A stretch of DNA of 64,000 nt from an uncultured Hoeflea sp. (GCF_947501405.1 NZ_CANMVK010000001.1:620001-684000), one strand, 5' to 3'; numbered from the stretch's first letter, positions 1 to 9,907 are shown. Numbers and translations are program-made. Notes: generated by a model from the letters alone, not told the origin.

Positions 1-777
1 AACGCCTTCCGCCGACAGCAACAGTTCTTCGTTTATTGCGTCGCCAACCCGGTCGGCCCGGATGATCGCCAGCGATTTTCCGTTGACCACAGTCCCGAGC
101 GCGCCCACCGGTTTTTCGCCCGCCAGAATTCGGCTTCCTGTATCGGGAAGTGTGGTCTCGGCGCTGACAATAGCAGGCCGCCGCCGCGCGGTGCCGCGAT
201 GGTGCATGCGCGAGACCACCTCCTGGCCGACATAGCAGCCCTTGCGGAAATCCACACCGCCATTCAGGTCCATCAGCACATCATGGGGAAAGGCGTCCGA
301 AAGCGCAAAATCAGCGCCGGATTCGACCACGCCGAAATCGATGCGCGCCATATCCCACGCGGTCCGATCGGCATCGAGGTCGGCCCCGCTGCCATAAAAC
401 CGCCAGGCGCTGGCCTCTTTAGGGAAGCGTGCGTCATGGAGTGCGCCCTTTGGCATTTGTCCGCCCCATCCGGCGACAATTGGACGATCACCATCGCTTG
501 TGAAGGTGACGGCGGCGCGCAGCTTGTAAAGAGTCAATCGCTTGGTGAGAGCCTCGAGGAGCTCGGTCCGTACATCAAGATAAAATCCGCCTTCTGGCGC
601 ATGCGAGATCAGAAAATCAAACAGGATCTTGCCTTGCGGGGTCAGGAGCGCGCACGGGCGGGCTTCGCCTTCGCCCAGGGTTTCGACATTGGCGGTGATC
701 AGGTTCTGCAGGAAATGCTCGGCCTCGGCCCCGTCGACATGCACGAGTATCCGGTCATTGAGAATGAGGGCTGGCAC
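1..777 (-). CDS. ygfZ: YgfZ/GcvT-like folate-binding protein, 3' end cut by window
   Basis: This is a tetrahydrofolate-binding GcvT-fold protein that in other bacteria helps build or repair Fe-S clusters. The ORF track missed it because it runs off the left edge, so I translated the minus strand. The product begins VPALILNDRILVHVDG and continues to the family signature KGCYVGQE near residue 178, followed by SRMHHRG. The start is taken as the GTG at 777, which has CGGAG about ten bases upstream and gives the usual N-terminus; the frame stays open further upstream without an ATG. About 259 residues are visible, so only the extreme C-terminus is missing. The plus-strand ORF at 199-879 is its antisense shadow. 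Family assignment is firm; the Fe-S role is family knowledge. Confidence 0.88.
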   Translation of the reverse strand, partial: MPALILNDRILVHVDGAEAEHFLQNLITANVETLGEGEARPCALLTPQGKILFDFLISHAPEGGFYLDVRTELLEALTKRLTLYKLRAAVTFTSDGDRPIVAGWGGQMPKGALHDARFPKEASAWRFYGSGADLDADRTAWDMARIDFGVVESGADFALSDAFPHDVLMDLNGGVDFRKGCYVGQEVVSRMHHRGTARRRPAIVSAETTLPDTGSRILAGEKPVGALGTVVNGKSLAIIRADRVGDAINEELLLSAEGV

Positions 778-890
778 TGGGCGGTACTCCGGCTGGGATT
801 GCAGGGTAAGGACTGGCTGATAGGTAAGCTCTCGATCCACCGCGGGCAAGGGCGCGGTTTGGCCGCACCGCGTGCATGATCGGGCAGCGG

Positions 891-1712
891 CTAGTCGCCG
901 GCCATGAAAAAACGCCATTCGCCTTCAGGCGAAATGCCCACCCGGTAAAAATTGTAGCCGCCATAGGCGCGCATGTCCTCGACATCGCCTGCGGTGACAA
1001 TGCGCAGCAGGTCGACCTGCTGTGCGGGCGTCAGCCCATCGAGCGGCAGGGCGGCAAGATAGGGCCAGATATAGATCTCGCCCGGTTCGCCCTGATCGAC
1101 ACGGACCACGGCGGTGTTCAGCAGATCGATGAGGATCGCCAGGATTTCCAGACCCTGGCCGTCGCCCGACGTGGCGCGGATATAGTCGACCGGATCGGTG
1201 TCGATGTCGCTCAGCGCCAGTTGCGTGGCCTGGTCGCCGATTCCCAGCAACCCGCGCAGTTGCTCGGGATCGCCTGTGGCTGCGGCCTCGATCATCAATT
1301 CGCGTATGCGCAGCACCGCTTCGGGCAGTGTCGTAAGATCGGTGATCACTTCCACCGAGACCAAAGCTTCGCTTGTTCCTGGATCTTCACCGTCGGTTTC
1401 AGCGTTTGGTCCTGCCTCAGGCATGTCGCGAATCACTGGTCCGGGAGGGGGCAGGCCACCATCGTCCCCGGTCAGCGGGCCTTCGAGCGGCGGCGCTTCG
1501 GATTCAGGCTGGTTCTCAGTCTCTTGTGCCTGAGCAGGCTTGAACTCGCTCAACGCCCAAGCCGGGTTCACGCCGCCAAGCGCGGATACAGCGAGGATAG
1601 TGGTAAGTGCGAAGATGAAGGCAAGGATGGGCCCAAGACCAGACGGGGCGGCGAAATCGCTTGTTGCCATCGCGCTGCCGGTTTCATGTCCGAGCCCTTG
1701 GTGCTCTGCCAC
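891..1712 (-). CDS. Hypothetical exported or membrane-anchored protein
   Basis: I do not recognise a characterised family. The product has about 273 residues. A hydrophobic segment (GPILAFIFALTTILAVSALGG) ends in an AWA-like cleavage site near residue 53. An acidic, proline-rich low-complexity stretch follows at about residues 60-110, then a folded-looking, Leu/Ile/Asp-rich C-terminal half. This suggests a secreted or anchored periplasmic protein. The GTG start at 1712 has GAGG six bases upstream; an ATG at 1670 would give a more ordinary signal peptide. It starts 21 bases after the stop of the upstream small gene and is probably co-transcribed with it. Function unknown. Confidence 0.7.
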   Translation of the reverse strand: MAEHQGLGHETGSAMATSDFAAPSGLGPILAFIFALTTILAVSALGGVNPAWALSEFKPAQAQETENQPESEAPPLEGPLTGDDGGLPPPGPVIRDMPEAGPNAETDGEDPGTSEALVSVEVITDLTTLPEAVLRIRELMIEAAATGDPEQLRGLLGIGDQATQLALSDIDTDPVDYIRATSGDGQGLEILAILIDLLNTAVVRVDQGEPGEIYIWPYLAALPLDGLTPAQQVDLLRIVTAGDVEDMRAYGGYNFYRVGISPEGEWRFFMAGD

Positions 1713-1733
1713 CTGTCGCCTCGTCTGTTCAGA

Positions 1734-2003
1734 CTATTGAAGGATCCGTTCGGGCGAAAACTCGCCGGCGAGGATGCGTTCGCGAAGCGAATCGACCAGC
1801 GCCTCGGCCTGATCTTCCCCTAGCACCCGCACGGTCTCGCGGATTGCGGTACTGATGGCCGCATCGGCGATGATCTCGGGTTCAATGCCGTCCGCCGTGC
1901 TTTCCGCCCAGGCGTCATGTTGCAGTTCCAGTGCGACTTGCAGCTTCTCCTGGATGATCAGCTCGTCAAGTTCGTCGGGCGTGTGAAGCGTGGTCTGGGT
2001 CAT
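1734..2003 (-). CDS. Small hypothetical acidic protein
   Basis: An 89-residue acidic, helical-looking protein beginning MTQTTLHTPDELDEL, with no signal peptide or membrane segment. It contains repeated charged helices (ELIIQEKLQVALELQ and a C-terminal ALVDSLRERILAGEF). I recognise no domain. The ATG at 2003 is preferred because AGAG lies about nine bases upstream; the ORF track uses a TTG three codons earlier. It sits directly before the exported hypothetical gene on the same strand, so the two may form a small operon. Coding is supported by codon composition and tight packing rather than by homology. Confidence 0.6.
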   Translation of the reverse strand: MTQTTLHTPDELDELIIQEKLQVALELQHDAWAESTADGIEPEIIADAAISTAIRETVRVLGEDQAEALVDSLRERILAGEFSPERILQ

Positions 2004-2095
2004 GCGGGCCAACTCTTACTTACTTAGTCGTTAACACCCTAGCACGGCTTGATCGGATTCGGCACGGGGCTGAGGCGATATCGGTTAACAAAACA

Positions 2096-2521
2096 TCAAT
2101 TTCCGTAGCGCGCGACGATTTCGGACACAAGTGTTGCACCTTCGCGACGGTATCGCTCTTCCGCAATGCGCGCGGCCGCCGTGCAGGAGGTGTAAACCGA
2201 GGCAAAGGCGCGGAAGCCGCGGTTGTAGCCCGCCGTGAGGTGTTGGCGTCGGCCTGGCTCACCTTCGGTTTCGCTGTCGAGCAGGTCCTGCATGGCCTGG
2301 CGCCACGTGGTTTCGCCATCTTCGGTGCACAGGTTGCGCAGATATTGCACCGATCCCAGGATCTCCGCCAGCCGCAGCAAACGGGCTTCATAGGGTGGCG
2401 GCGCCAGGGAAACTGTGGGCGCCGGCTCGTCTTGCGTGTCCTGGGCGCGCGCGGATGCGCCGCCGCCGGTCAGGCTGGCGAACAACAGCAGGGTGAGGAT
2501 CAGGCCGGTACGTGGCAACAT
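2096..2521 (-). CDS. TIGR02301-type exported protein
   Basis: A small secreted protein of a family found mainly in Rhizobiales (TIGR02301, function unknown). The mature part shows the pattern I associate with that family: PPPYEARLLRLAEILGSVQYLR, then a WRQAM segment, an RGFRAFASVYTSCT stretch and a terminal EIVARYGN. The N-terminus MLPRTGLILTLLLFASLTGG is a signal peptide ending at ARAQ. I chose the ATG at 2521. A GTG at 2581 overlaps the stop codon of the upstream DUF3179 gene as GTGA, so translational coupling from a longer start is also possible. Two conserved cysteines may form a disulfide in the periplasm. Confidence 0.75.
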   Translation of the reverse strand: MLPRTGLILTLLLFASLTGGGASARAQDTQDEPAPTVSLAPPPYEARLLRLAEILGSVQYLRNLCTEDGETTWRQAMQDLLDSETEGEPGRRQHLTAGYNRGFRAFASVYTSCTAAARIAEERYRREGATLVSEIVARYGN

Positions 2522-2577
2522 CAGCGTTGCATACACCAAGCCCTCGCCCGATGAAATCCCGTGCCGGTGCGCAGCGA

Positions 2578-3606
2578 TCACTCGAGGATCGGCGTGTCGG
2601 GCAGGAAGGCGGTGACGACGAAGGCAAAGGTCAGTTCATGGACGAGATCTTCGCCGTCGCGGGTCACCGTGACGCTGCCGATTTCGCGGCCCCGGGGAAT
2701 GGCGCTGTCGTCGAGCGCCGAGCGAACACCCGGCACCCAGGCGATCAGCGTGCCGTCATCGAGCCTGATTTTATTGTCGCGGCGGACCTTGTCCAGAGAG
2801 ACCGCAACCGGTTCGGGGCCGTCGCGCACCACCACCACATAGGACAGCGGCTTGATTCCCTCCGGCATCGGACCGCGATAGAGAAACGGGACGCTGGAAC
2901 TGTCGTAGCCCGAGTAAGGATTGCGGCCGTAATCGCGCAATCCGGGATTGTTGGGGGTGAGCACCTCGCCATCGGGATGGCGGTCGCGGAAGGTCGCCCA
3001 GGCTTCAAGCCGCGACGGGATCACTTTAAGCGCAACCCCGGTGCGCGCACCGGCGATCGCTTCGCCGGTGAATTGCTGCCACCAGCTGTCGGTTTCGCGG
3101 TCATACATGACGAGATCGGAGTTGCGCAGCTTGCCGGTGGTGCCGAAGGTCGTTTCGGAGCCTTCAACGGTGCGGTCAAAGACGATGGCCGCATTGCACA
3201 GCGGGCAGTAGGTCACGGCAATTGCCCGGCCGCCAAGCCGGTCATTGACGATCTCGTGCCAGGTCATCACCCGCAGCGGATAGGCGCGGGCCTTGTCCTT
3301 GATGACCACCGTCATCACCGGTTCCTTGTCATCGAGGCCGCCAGCTTCGGACACTGGCAAAAACTGCGGGTCATCGATCGGCGGGATGCCGTCACGCGGC
3401 GGGCCGCCCGACATCACGGTGGAGAGATCGACGCTGGTTTTCGCGAAATCGGTTTTCCAGCCCTCGGCCGCCCAGCGATCGGGATTGGCCAGCACCGCGA
3501 CTGTCGAGAGGGCCAGCGACACCATGGTCACCATGACAATGGCGAGAACTGGAGACAGCCGCGATGTTGCGGCCTTGGCGGAGGCGGGGGGGCTAAATCC
3601 GGTCAT
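2578..3606 (-). CDS. DUF3179 domain-containing protein
   Basis: About 342 residues with an N-terminal hydrophobic segment (LSPVLAIVMVTMVSLALSTVAVLA) serving as signal peptide or anchor. The DUF3179 domain follows, recognisable from YPLRVMTWHEIVND, YCPLCNAAIVFDR and WWQQFTGEAI. The two cysteines of the YCPLCN motif could bind metal or form a disulfide, but the biochemical role of the family is not established. The product is expected in the periplasm. I prefer the ATG at 3606 because it places the hydrophobic segment normally; the track extends to a TTG at 3642. The gene abuts the TIGR02301-type gene downstream, so the two are probably one transcript. Confidence 0.85.
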   Translation of the reverse strand: MTGFSPPASAKAATSRLSPVLAIVMVTMVSLALSTVAVLANPDRWAAEGWKTDFAKTSVDLSTVMSGGPPRDGIPPIDDPQFLPVSEAGGLDDKEPVMTVVIKDKARAYPLRVMTWHEIVNDRLGGRAIAVTYCPLCNAAIVFDRTVEGSETTFGTTGKLRNSDLVMYDRETDSWWQQFTGEAIAGARTGVALKVIPSRLEAWATFRDRHPDGEVLTPNNPGLRDYGRNPYSGYDSSSVPFLYRGPMPEGIKPLSYVVVVRDGPEPVAVSLDKVRRDNKIRLDDGTLIAWVPGVRSALDDSAIPRGREIGSVTVTRDGEDLVHELTFAFVVTAFLPDTPILE

Positions 3607-3699
3607 GGAGATTTTGTGCGCCAGCGCGGACGCCGACGCCAATCAATCCGGCTCACATTTGCTTGATGCTTTGGAAACAGCCGGTACCCGGACGCCGGA

Positions 3700-4182
3700 T
3701 CAAAGACCGGGTTTTGACATCGTCGCCCGGAATTCGTCTTGAAGCGTGTCGCCCTGCCTAGGCGCTGTCAGCATTTCGATGCAGTCGCGCATGCTTTGCG
3801 GCACCGCAAGGGCGCGGATTTCCTCCGGCGTGAACCAGCCGACCGCCTTAGCGTCGTCCAGTGCTTCGGGATCGCCGCCCTGATCGTCGGCTCTGAACAC
3901 CGTGAGCATGAAATGGTGGCTCATGACGCCATCTGGTCGCCGGGACGGCAGATCGAATTGTGCGAAAGGTCGCGGATTGGTTGCCTTGAGGCCGGTTTCC
4001 TCAGCCAGCTCGCGCAAGGCCGCGGCCTCCAGCGTTTCGCCTGGGTCCACGCGCCCGCCGGGAAAGGCATAGAGATCCTGCGCCGGCGGGTTGGCGCGCA
4101 ACACCAGCAGAAATCTGCCATCGCGCTCAAGCGCCACCGATACGGCCAATGCCGGGCCGGGATTGGGGGAGGCGGTGCTCAT
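3700..4182 (-). CDS. Nudix hydrolase
   Basis: Nudix hydrolases cleave nucleoside diphosphates linked to another moiety. The full Nudix box is visible: GGRVDPGETLEAAALRELAEETG fits GX5EX7REUXEEXGU, including the metal-binding REXXEE. The domain spans nearly all of the 160 residues. The ATG at 4182 (MSTASPNPGP) is chosen because the longer track ORF adds a low-complexity extension across the divergent promoter. The start codon lies 38 bases from the divergently transcribed SRAP gene. The substrate cannot be told from sequence; ADP-ribose or oxidised nucleotides are typical for short family members. Confidence 0.87.
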   Translation of the reverse strand: MSTASPNPGPALAVSVALERDGRFLLVLRANPPAQDLYAFPGGRVDPGETLEAAALRELAEETGLKATNPRPFAQFDLPSRRPDGVMSHHFMLTVFRADDQGGDPEALDDAKAVGWFTPEEIRALAVPQSMRDCIEMLTAPRQGDTLQDEFRATMSKPGL

Positions 4183-4220
4183 TGCTTGACCCGTTTGTTT
4201 TCCTGCGCCATGGATTGCCA

Positions 4221-5015
4221 ATGTGTGGACGTTTTTCGCTGACGGCAACCCCGGAAGAGGTGCAGGAGTTGTTCGGGCTCGAGGAGATCGAGGGATTTCC
4301 GCCGCGCTACAACATCGCGCCAACGCAAGCGATCCTGATCGTGGCCGGCGACCGCCGCCGCGAGGAGGGCGACAACCGCACCGACCGGCGGGCGCTTCTG
4401 GCGCGCTGGGGGTTTTTGCCCGGATGGGTCAAGGACCCGGCCGACTTTCCGCTGCTGATCAATGCGCGCTCCGAGACGGCGGCCGAGAAAGCCTCGTTCC
4501 GCGCCGCCATGCGGCACCGGCGGGTGTTGGTAGCAGCTTCCGGCTTTTACGAATGGCACCGCCCGCCCAAGGCGACCAAACAGAAATCCACCCCCTACTG
4601 GATCCGGCCTAAAGACGGCGGCGTTGTTGCCTTCGCCGGTCTGATGGAAACCTATATGGGCGCCGATGGCGGCGAGATCGACACCGCGGCGATCCTCACC
4701 GTCTCCGCCAACAACTCGATCGCGCCGATCCATGACCGGATGCCGGTGGTGATCGCGCCGGAAGATTTCTCGCGCTGGCTCGATTGCCTCAACCAGGAGC
4801 CGCGGCATGTCGCCGATCTGATGACGCCGGCCCCGGATGATTATTTCGAGGCGGTGCGGGTGTCCGATCTGGTCAACAAGGTCGCCAATTCCGGACCTGA
4901 GGTGCAGAAGCCTGCGTCCGATAATGACGCACCCGATGCACCGGCCAGGTCCGCCAAAAAGGCAGCGAAACCGCAAGCCGCCGTAGCGGGCGACGATCAG
5001 ATGAAACTGTTCTGA
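4221..5015 (+). CDS. SRAP family protein (YedK/HMCES type)
   Basis: SOS response-associated peptidase family protein, which in characterised members forms a covalent thiazolidine crosslink with abasic sites in single-stranded DNA through Cys2. The start at 4221 yields MCGRFSLTA, exposing the catalytic Cys2 after Met removal, and this decides the start over the track's 4149. Other active-site features are present: YNIAPTQ, NARSETAAEKASFR with the catalytic Glu, SGFYEW, and PIHDRMPV with the conserved His. At 264 residues it is slightly longer than E. coli YedK because of a Lys/Ala-rich C-terminal tail. A LysE-type exporter gene follows six bases downstream. Confidence 0.93.
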   Translation: MCGRFSLTATPEEVQELFGLEEIEGFPPRYNIAPTQAILIVAGDRRREEGDNRTDRRALLARWGFLPGWVKDPADFPLLINARSETAAEKASFRAAMRHRRVLVAASGFYEWHRPPKATKQKSTPYWIRPKDGGVVAFAGLMETYMGADGGEIDTAAILTVSANNSIAPIHDRMPVVIAPEDFSRWLDCLNQEPRHVADLMTPAPDDYFEAVRVSDLVNKVANSGPEVQKPASDNDAPDAPARSAKKAAKPQAAVAGDDQMKLF

Positions 5016-5021
5016 GGTCTC

Positions 5022-5645
5022 ATGACATCGCTTTTCGCTCCCGCCCTTGCCGGGGTCCTGCTCGGCGGCTCGCTGATCATCGCCATCGGCGCGCAAAATG
5101 CCTTCATCCTGCGTCAGGGGCTGTTGCGGCAGCATGTGTTCGTGCTGTGCCTGATCTGCGCGCTGTCGGATGCGGCGCTGATCGGCCTCGGCGTCGCCGG
5201 GCTTGGCGCGATCATTTCGGGCTCGGAACTGCTGATCGCCGTCGTCACGCTCGGCGGTGCGGTGTTTCTGGCGGCCTATGCGCTGCTGGCATTGAAGCGG
5301 GCGATCGCACCGGCTGGTCTGGAAGCCGCCAAGAGCGGTGCCGGCTCGCTCAGGGCCGCGGTGATGACCTGCCTGGCCTTCACCTTCCTCAACCCGCATG
5401 TCTATCTCGACACCGTGCTCCTGGTGGGGGGCTTGAGCGGCCGTTATGAGGGACAGGCGCGGCTGGCTTTTGCGATTGGCGCCATGTCGGCCTCGTTTAT
5501 CTGGTTCTTCGGTCTCGGCTACGGCGCACGGGTGCTTGAGCCGCTGTTTGCCAAGCCATCCGCCTGGCGGGTGCTTGACGGCCTCATCGCTTTCGTCATG
5601 GCGTCGCTGTCGGCCTCGCTTCTCTACCGGTTTTTTACCGGTTAG
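5022..5645 (+). CDS. LysE/ArgO family amino acid exporter
   Basis: Inner-membrane amino acid exporter of the LysE superfamily, 207 residues with about six hydrophobic segments. The family signature is at the start: GGSLIIAIGAQNAFILRQG, containing the conserved GAQN motif. The later LNPHVYLDT motif supports the ArgO/LysE subfamily rather than RhtB. The substrate is probably a basic amino acid by family, but this cannot be proven here. It starts six bases after the SRAP stop and is likely co-transcribed with it. Confidence 0.88.
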   Translation: MTSLFAPALAGVLLGGSLIIAIGAQNAFILRQGLLRQHVFVLCLICALSDAALIGLGVAGLGAIISGSELLIAVVTLGGAVFLAAYALLALKRAIAPAGLEAAKSGAGSLRAAVMTCLAFTFLNPHVYLDTVLLVGGLSGRYEGQARLAFAIGAMSASFIWFFGLGYGARVLEPLFAKPSAWRVLDGLIAFVMASLSASLLYRFFTG

Positions 5646-5839
5646 CAGTGCCACGACCGATCTTGACCGGGTGCGCGCAATCAGGGATAAGGACGGCATG
5701 AAAACGGCAATGGGCGTTCGCGCCATCTGCATCTGCGGCATCATTATTCGCTAGCGCTTCGCTGGCTCGGCCGTTTTCGTCTTCTTTTATCAACAGGACA
5801 AACGACCCGGGCCGGGGCGGCTGGCATCGGGGAGTGACC

Positions 5840-7285
5840 ATGAGCGAGCTCAATTTCTGGAACACGCTGACGCGGACCAAGGAAGCGTTTGAGCCCATCG
5901 ATGACACCAATGTCCGCATGTATGTGTGCGGGCCGACGGTCTATGACTTTGCCCATATCGGCAATGCGCGGCCGGTGATCGTGTTCGATGTGCTCTACCG
6001 GCTTTTGCGCCATGTCTATGGTGCGGAGCACGTCACCTATGTGCGCAACATCACTGACGTCGATGACAAGATCAACGCAAGGGCGCTTCGGGACTATCCG
6101 GATCTGCAGCTGAATGAGGCGATAGCGAAAGTCACTGAGAAAACCGCGGAGCGGTTCCACAAAGATGCGGCGGCCCTCGGCTGCCTGGAGCCAACCCACG
6201 AGCCGCGCGCCACCGCCCATATCGACGGCATGGTGGCGATGATTCAGACCCTGATCGACAAGGGCAACGCCTATGTGACTTCAGGGCGCGAAGGCAGGGA
6301 GGTGCTGTTTGCGGTTGGCTCGATGCCGGACTATGGCAAGCTGTCAAACCGCAAGCTCGAGGACCAGCAGGCGGGCGCCCGGATTGCTGTGGAAGATCAC
6401 AAGCGCAACCCGGCGGATTTTGTGCTCTGGAAAGAGTCCGCCGCCGATGAGCCTGGCTGGGATGCAGAGTTCCGCGAAGACGGCCAAACCACCACCATTC
6501 ACGGTCGGCCCGGCTGGCACATCGAATGCTCGGTGATGAGCCGGCATCATCTGGGCGAAGTGTTCGACATACACGGCGGCGGCCTCGACCTGATCTTCCC
6601 GCATCATGAAAACGAAATCGCCCAATCCTGCTGCGCCCACGGCAAGGACCGGATGGCAAACCTCTGGATGCACAACGGCTTCCTGCAGGTCGAAGGCCGC
6701 AAGATGTCCAAATCCGAAGGTAATTTCGTGACCATCGCGGAGCTGCTTGAAACCGACAAATTCGGTGGCCGGAAATGGCCGGGCGAAGTGCTGCGGCTGG
6801 CCATGCTGATGACGCACTACCGCGAACCGATCGATTTCAGCGTCAAGCGCTTGGATGAGGCGGAAACACTTCTGAACCGGTGGTATCGCATTTGGCCCGA
6901 CGTGATAGCAGCTGCAACAAAAGCCCCAGACCCCAGTTTTCTTGATGCCTTCGCCGATGACTTATCCTCACGGCAGATGATCAATAACTTATACCAAATC
7001 ACAGTATCTGATGATGTCGACCCGGCAGAAAAAGCTGCAATTGCAGTGGCTTCAGCAGAAATCCTTGGGTTGATGCAGATTGATCCTGCCGTTTGGTTTG
7101 AAGGAGATGCTGACCGTGGCGCCGTGTTAGCCGCAATTGATCGACGTCTCGCCTTCATTGCAGCCAAGAATTGGCCCGAAGCCGACAAGATCCGCAATGA
7201 GCTTCTGGCGCAAGGCATTCAGTTGAAAGACGGCAAGGATACTGAGACTGGCGAACGGGTGACGACCTGGGAGGTCAAGCGATGA
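5840..7285 (+). CDS. cysS: Cysteinyl-tRNA synthetase
   Basis: Class I aminoacyl-tRNA synthetase charging tRNA-Cys. The class I HIGH signature appears as FAHIGNARP, and the KMSKS loop as KMSKSEGNF. The zinc ligands expected for CysRS are visible: Cys in YVCGPTVYD, Cys in ECSVMS and the His of FPHHENE. The ATG at 5840 is preferred because a GGGGAG ribosome site lies just upstream; the track used a GTG two codons earlier. The length of 481 residues is normal with a modest C-terminal extension. The 3' quarter (about 6.9-7.2 kb) has visibly lower GC and less biased codons than the first part. Confidence 0.96.
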   Translation: MSELNFWNTLTRTKEAFEPIDDTNVRMYVCGPTVYDFAHIGNARPVIVFDVLYRLLRHVYGAEHVTYVRNITDVDDKINARALRDYPDLQLNEAIAKVTEKTAERFHKDAAALGCLEPTHEPRATAHIDGMVAMIQTLIDKGNAYVTSGREGREVLFAVGSMPDYGKLSNRKLEDQQAGARIAVEDHKRNPADFVLWKESAADEPGWDAEFREDGQTTTIHGRPGWHIECSVMSRHHLGEVFDIHGGGLDLIFPHHENEIAQSCCAHGKDRMANLWMHNGFLQVEGRKMSKSEGNFVTIAELLETDKFGGRKWPGEVLRLAMLMTHYREPIDFSVKRLDEAETLLNRWYRIWPDVIAAATKAPDPSFLDAFADDLSSRQMINNLYQITVSDDVDPAEKAAIAVASAEILGLMQIDPAVWFEGDADRGAVLAAIDRRLAFIAAKNWPEADKIRNELLAQGIQLKDGKDTETGERVTTWEVKR

Positions 7286-7297
7286 GGGCCAGGCTTT

Positions 7298-7346
7298 ACC
7301 CCCCTCTGTCGGCTACGCCGACATCTCCCCCGCAAGGGGGGAGATT
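7298..7346 (+). repeat. RIME/REP-like palindromic repeat, copy 1
   Basis: A 49-base element reading CCCCTCTGTCGGC with an internal stem GTCGGCTACGCCGAC and a second stem ATCTCCCCCGCAAGGGGGGAGAT. A second copy lies in opposite orientation at 7460-7506. Both stems are kept although the loop bases differ, which suggests structural conservation. Elements of this style, known as RIME in Rhizobium, are common intergenic repeats in Rhizobiales. The assignment to RIME is from memory of the family. Confidence 0.75.
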
Positions 7347-7459
7347 AGGTTCAGCGCGAGGCGCTGGCTCTCGTGTCCAGGCTGCGGGTGGTTCATCTTC
7401 AGGTTGCGATTTGGTTGCCAATGCGATGGTATTGGCCGGGTATGATCTCGCCACGCGAC

Positions 7460-7506
7460 AATCTCCCCCCTTGCGGGGGAGATGTCACGCAGTGACAGAG
7501 GGGGGT
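7460..7506 (-). repeat. RIME/REP-like palindromic repeat, copy 2 (inverted)
   Basis: Reverse complement of the element at 7298-7346, with the ATCTCCCCC stem shared exactly and the second stem changed to GTCACGCAGTGAC. The paired copies enclose about 113 bases of unrelated sequence. The outer end (GAGGGGGGTGAC) lies just before the proposed TTG start of the DUF559 gene and would act as its ribosome-binding site. Confidence 0.75.
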
Positions 7507-7509
7507 GAC

Positions 7510-7872
7510 TTGCCGCATAGGAAAGTGCCGCCGCATCTGAGACAAAACGCCCGCCGCATGCGCAGCGCCATGACCGAAGCGGAGCTGAAGCTGTGGAACG
7601 AACTCAGGGCGCACCGGCTGATGGGTTTGAGTTTCCGGCGCCAAATGCCGATTGGCCGCTACATCGCCGATTTTGCCTGCCCGGAGCACAAGCTGATTGT
7701 TGAGGTCGACGGCAGCCAGCATGCTGACAACGAGACCTATGATCAGGCGCGAACGCGCTTTCTCGAAGGTCAAGGATGGCAGGTCATCCGGTTCTGGAAC
7801 GACGATGTGCTCAATGACATCGACAATGTCTGCACCCATATCCTGCGCTTGGTCGGGAGGGGGGAACTATGA
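7510..7872 (+). CDS. DUF559 domain endonuclease-like protein
   Basis: About 120 residues of the DUF559 family, which has the PD-(D/E)XK/Vsr-like endonuclease fold; its physiological role is uncertain. Visible family features are RRMRSAMTEAELKLW, FRRQMPIGRYIADFAC, LIVEVDGSQH and VIRFWNDDVL. The acidic residues in YIADFAC and VEVDGSQH are the likely metal ligands. The track ORF starts at 7282 but would translate the palindromic repeats, so I favour the TTG at 7510, which is preceded by GAGGGGGG supplied by the second repeat copy. The ATG of the next gene overlaps its TGA stop. Confidence 0.82.
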   Translation: MPHRKVPPHLRQNARRMRSAMTEAELKLWNELRAHRLMGLSFRRQMPIGRYIADFACPEHKLIVEVDGSQHADNETYDQARTRFLEGQGWQVIRFWNDDVLNDIDNVCTHILRLVGRGEL

Positions 7873-8357
7873 CCTTGATGCACACCGGCGGGTGCCAGTG
7901 CGGTGCGGTGCGTTACCGCGTTGAGGGCGCGCTTGAGTATCCGCATCTTTGCCATTGCCGGATGTGCCAGAAGGCTGCGGGGAATTATTTCATGCCGCTG
8001 GGTTTCGCGCCGGGCAAAGCGTTGACCATCACCCGCGGCGAGCCGGGCTGGTTTCAGTCCTCCGACCCGGTTCGCCGCGGGTTTTGCCGGGATTGCGGCA
8101 CACCGTTGTTCTTTGACACGCTGCAATCGGACGGCATGGCGGTAACGCTTGGCAGTCTGGATGATCCGTCGGCATTTCCGCCTGTATCCAATGATGGAGT
8201 CGAGACACGGGTTCCGTTTCATGCAGCGCTCGCGGGCTTGCCCGGGAAGGCTGTCGACCGCGATGATTTGCCCGGTGGGATCGAAAGCATTGCCGCAAGC
8301 AATCACCAGCACCCCGATCATGAGACGGACGATTGGTCCGGCGGACAGGCGTCATGA
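7869..8357 (+). CDS. GFA/CENP-V domain protein, first tandem copy
   Basis: Member of the glutathione-dependent formaldehyde-activating (Gfa) fold family. These are small zinc-binding beta proteins; most have no proven formaldehyde activity. Zinc-ligand motifs are in order: GGCQCGAVRYRV, LCHCRMCQKAAG and GFCRDCGTPLFF. It has 162 residues with a His/Asp-rich tail (NHQHPDHET). The start overlaps the DUF559 stop as ATGA, and its own stop overlaps the next gene, so this is a translationally coupled operon. The next gene is a clear paralogue. Confidence 0.87.
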   Translation: MTLMHTGGCQCGAVRYRVEGALEYPHLCHCRMCQKAAGNYFMPLGFAPGKALTITRGEPGWFQSSDPVRRGFCRDCGTPLFFDTLQSDGMAVTLGSLDDPSAFPPVSNDGVETRVPFHAALAGLPGKAVDRDDLPGGIESIAASNHQHPDHETDDWSGGQAS

Positions 8358-8820
8358 GTGCCAAGACCCTCACAGGCGGCTGCCAGTGCGGCGCGGTGCG
8401 TTACCGCTTTGCCAGGCTCGGCAAGGCGTCGATCTGTCATTGTAGGATGTGTCAGAAGGCTGCGGGCAACTACTTCGCGCCGCTGGTGGAGGTTGAGGGT
8501 CTTGAATGGACGCGAGGACAGCGCGGGGTGTTTGCGTCCTCCAACCTGTCAGACCGCGGATTTTGCAAGGATTGCGGCACGCCGCTGACACTGGAGACCG
8601 ATGGCGCATTCGAGGTGATGGTCGGCTCGCTCGATGATCCGTCGATGGTTCCGATCGAATACCACGCCAACACCGACGACCGTCATGATGTGGTGATGCG
8701 GCTCGGCGAGATCCCCGACGCCTCGCCGGACCGGCAAGCGGAGAACCAGGCGTGGAATGCGCGGATCATCTCGCATCAGCATCCCGACCATGACACCGGC
8801 ACCTGGCCGGAGGACAAGCC

Positions 8821-8824
<4 letters not shown>
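8354..8824 (+). CDS. GFA/CENP-V domain protein, second tandem copy
   Basis: A 156-residue paralogue of the preceding protein with the same zinc motifs (GGCQCGAVRYRF, ICHCRMCQKAAG, GFCKDCGTPLTL) and the same tail style (SHQHPDHDTGTW). The start is set at the ATG at 8354, which overlaps the upstream TGA as ATGA; the track began seven codons earlier. The two copies differ mainly in the middle, where the second has YHANTDDRHDVVM. This points to an old tandem duplication followed by specialisation. Substrates are unknown. Confidence 0.87.

Positions 8825-9907
<1,083 letters not shown>

Noticed and set aside
4179-5744. 521-residue minus-strand ORF
   Set aside because: It is antisense to the SRAP and LysE genes, which have strong motifs, and its product is His/Arg/Gln-rich as expected for a shadow frame.
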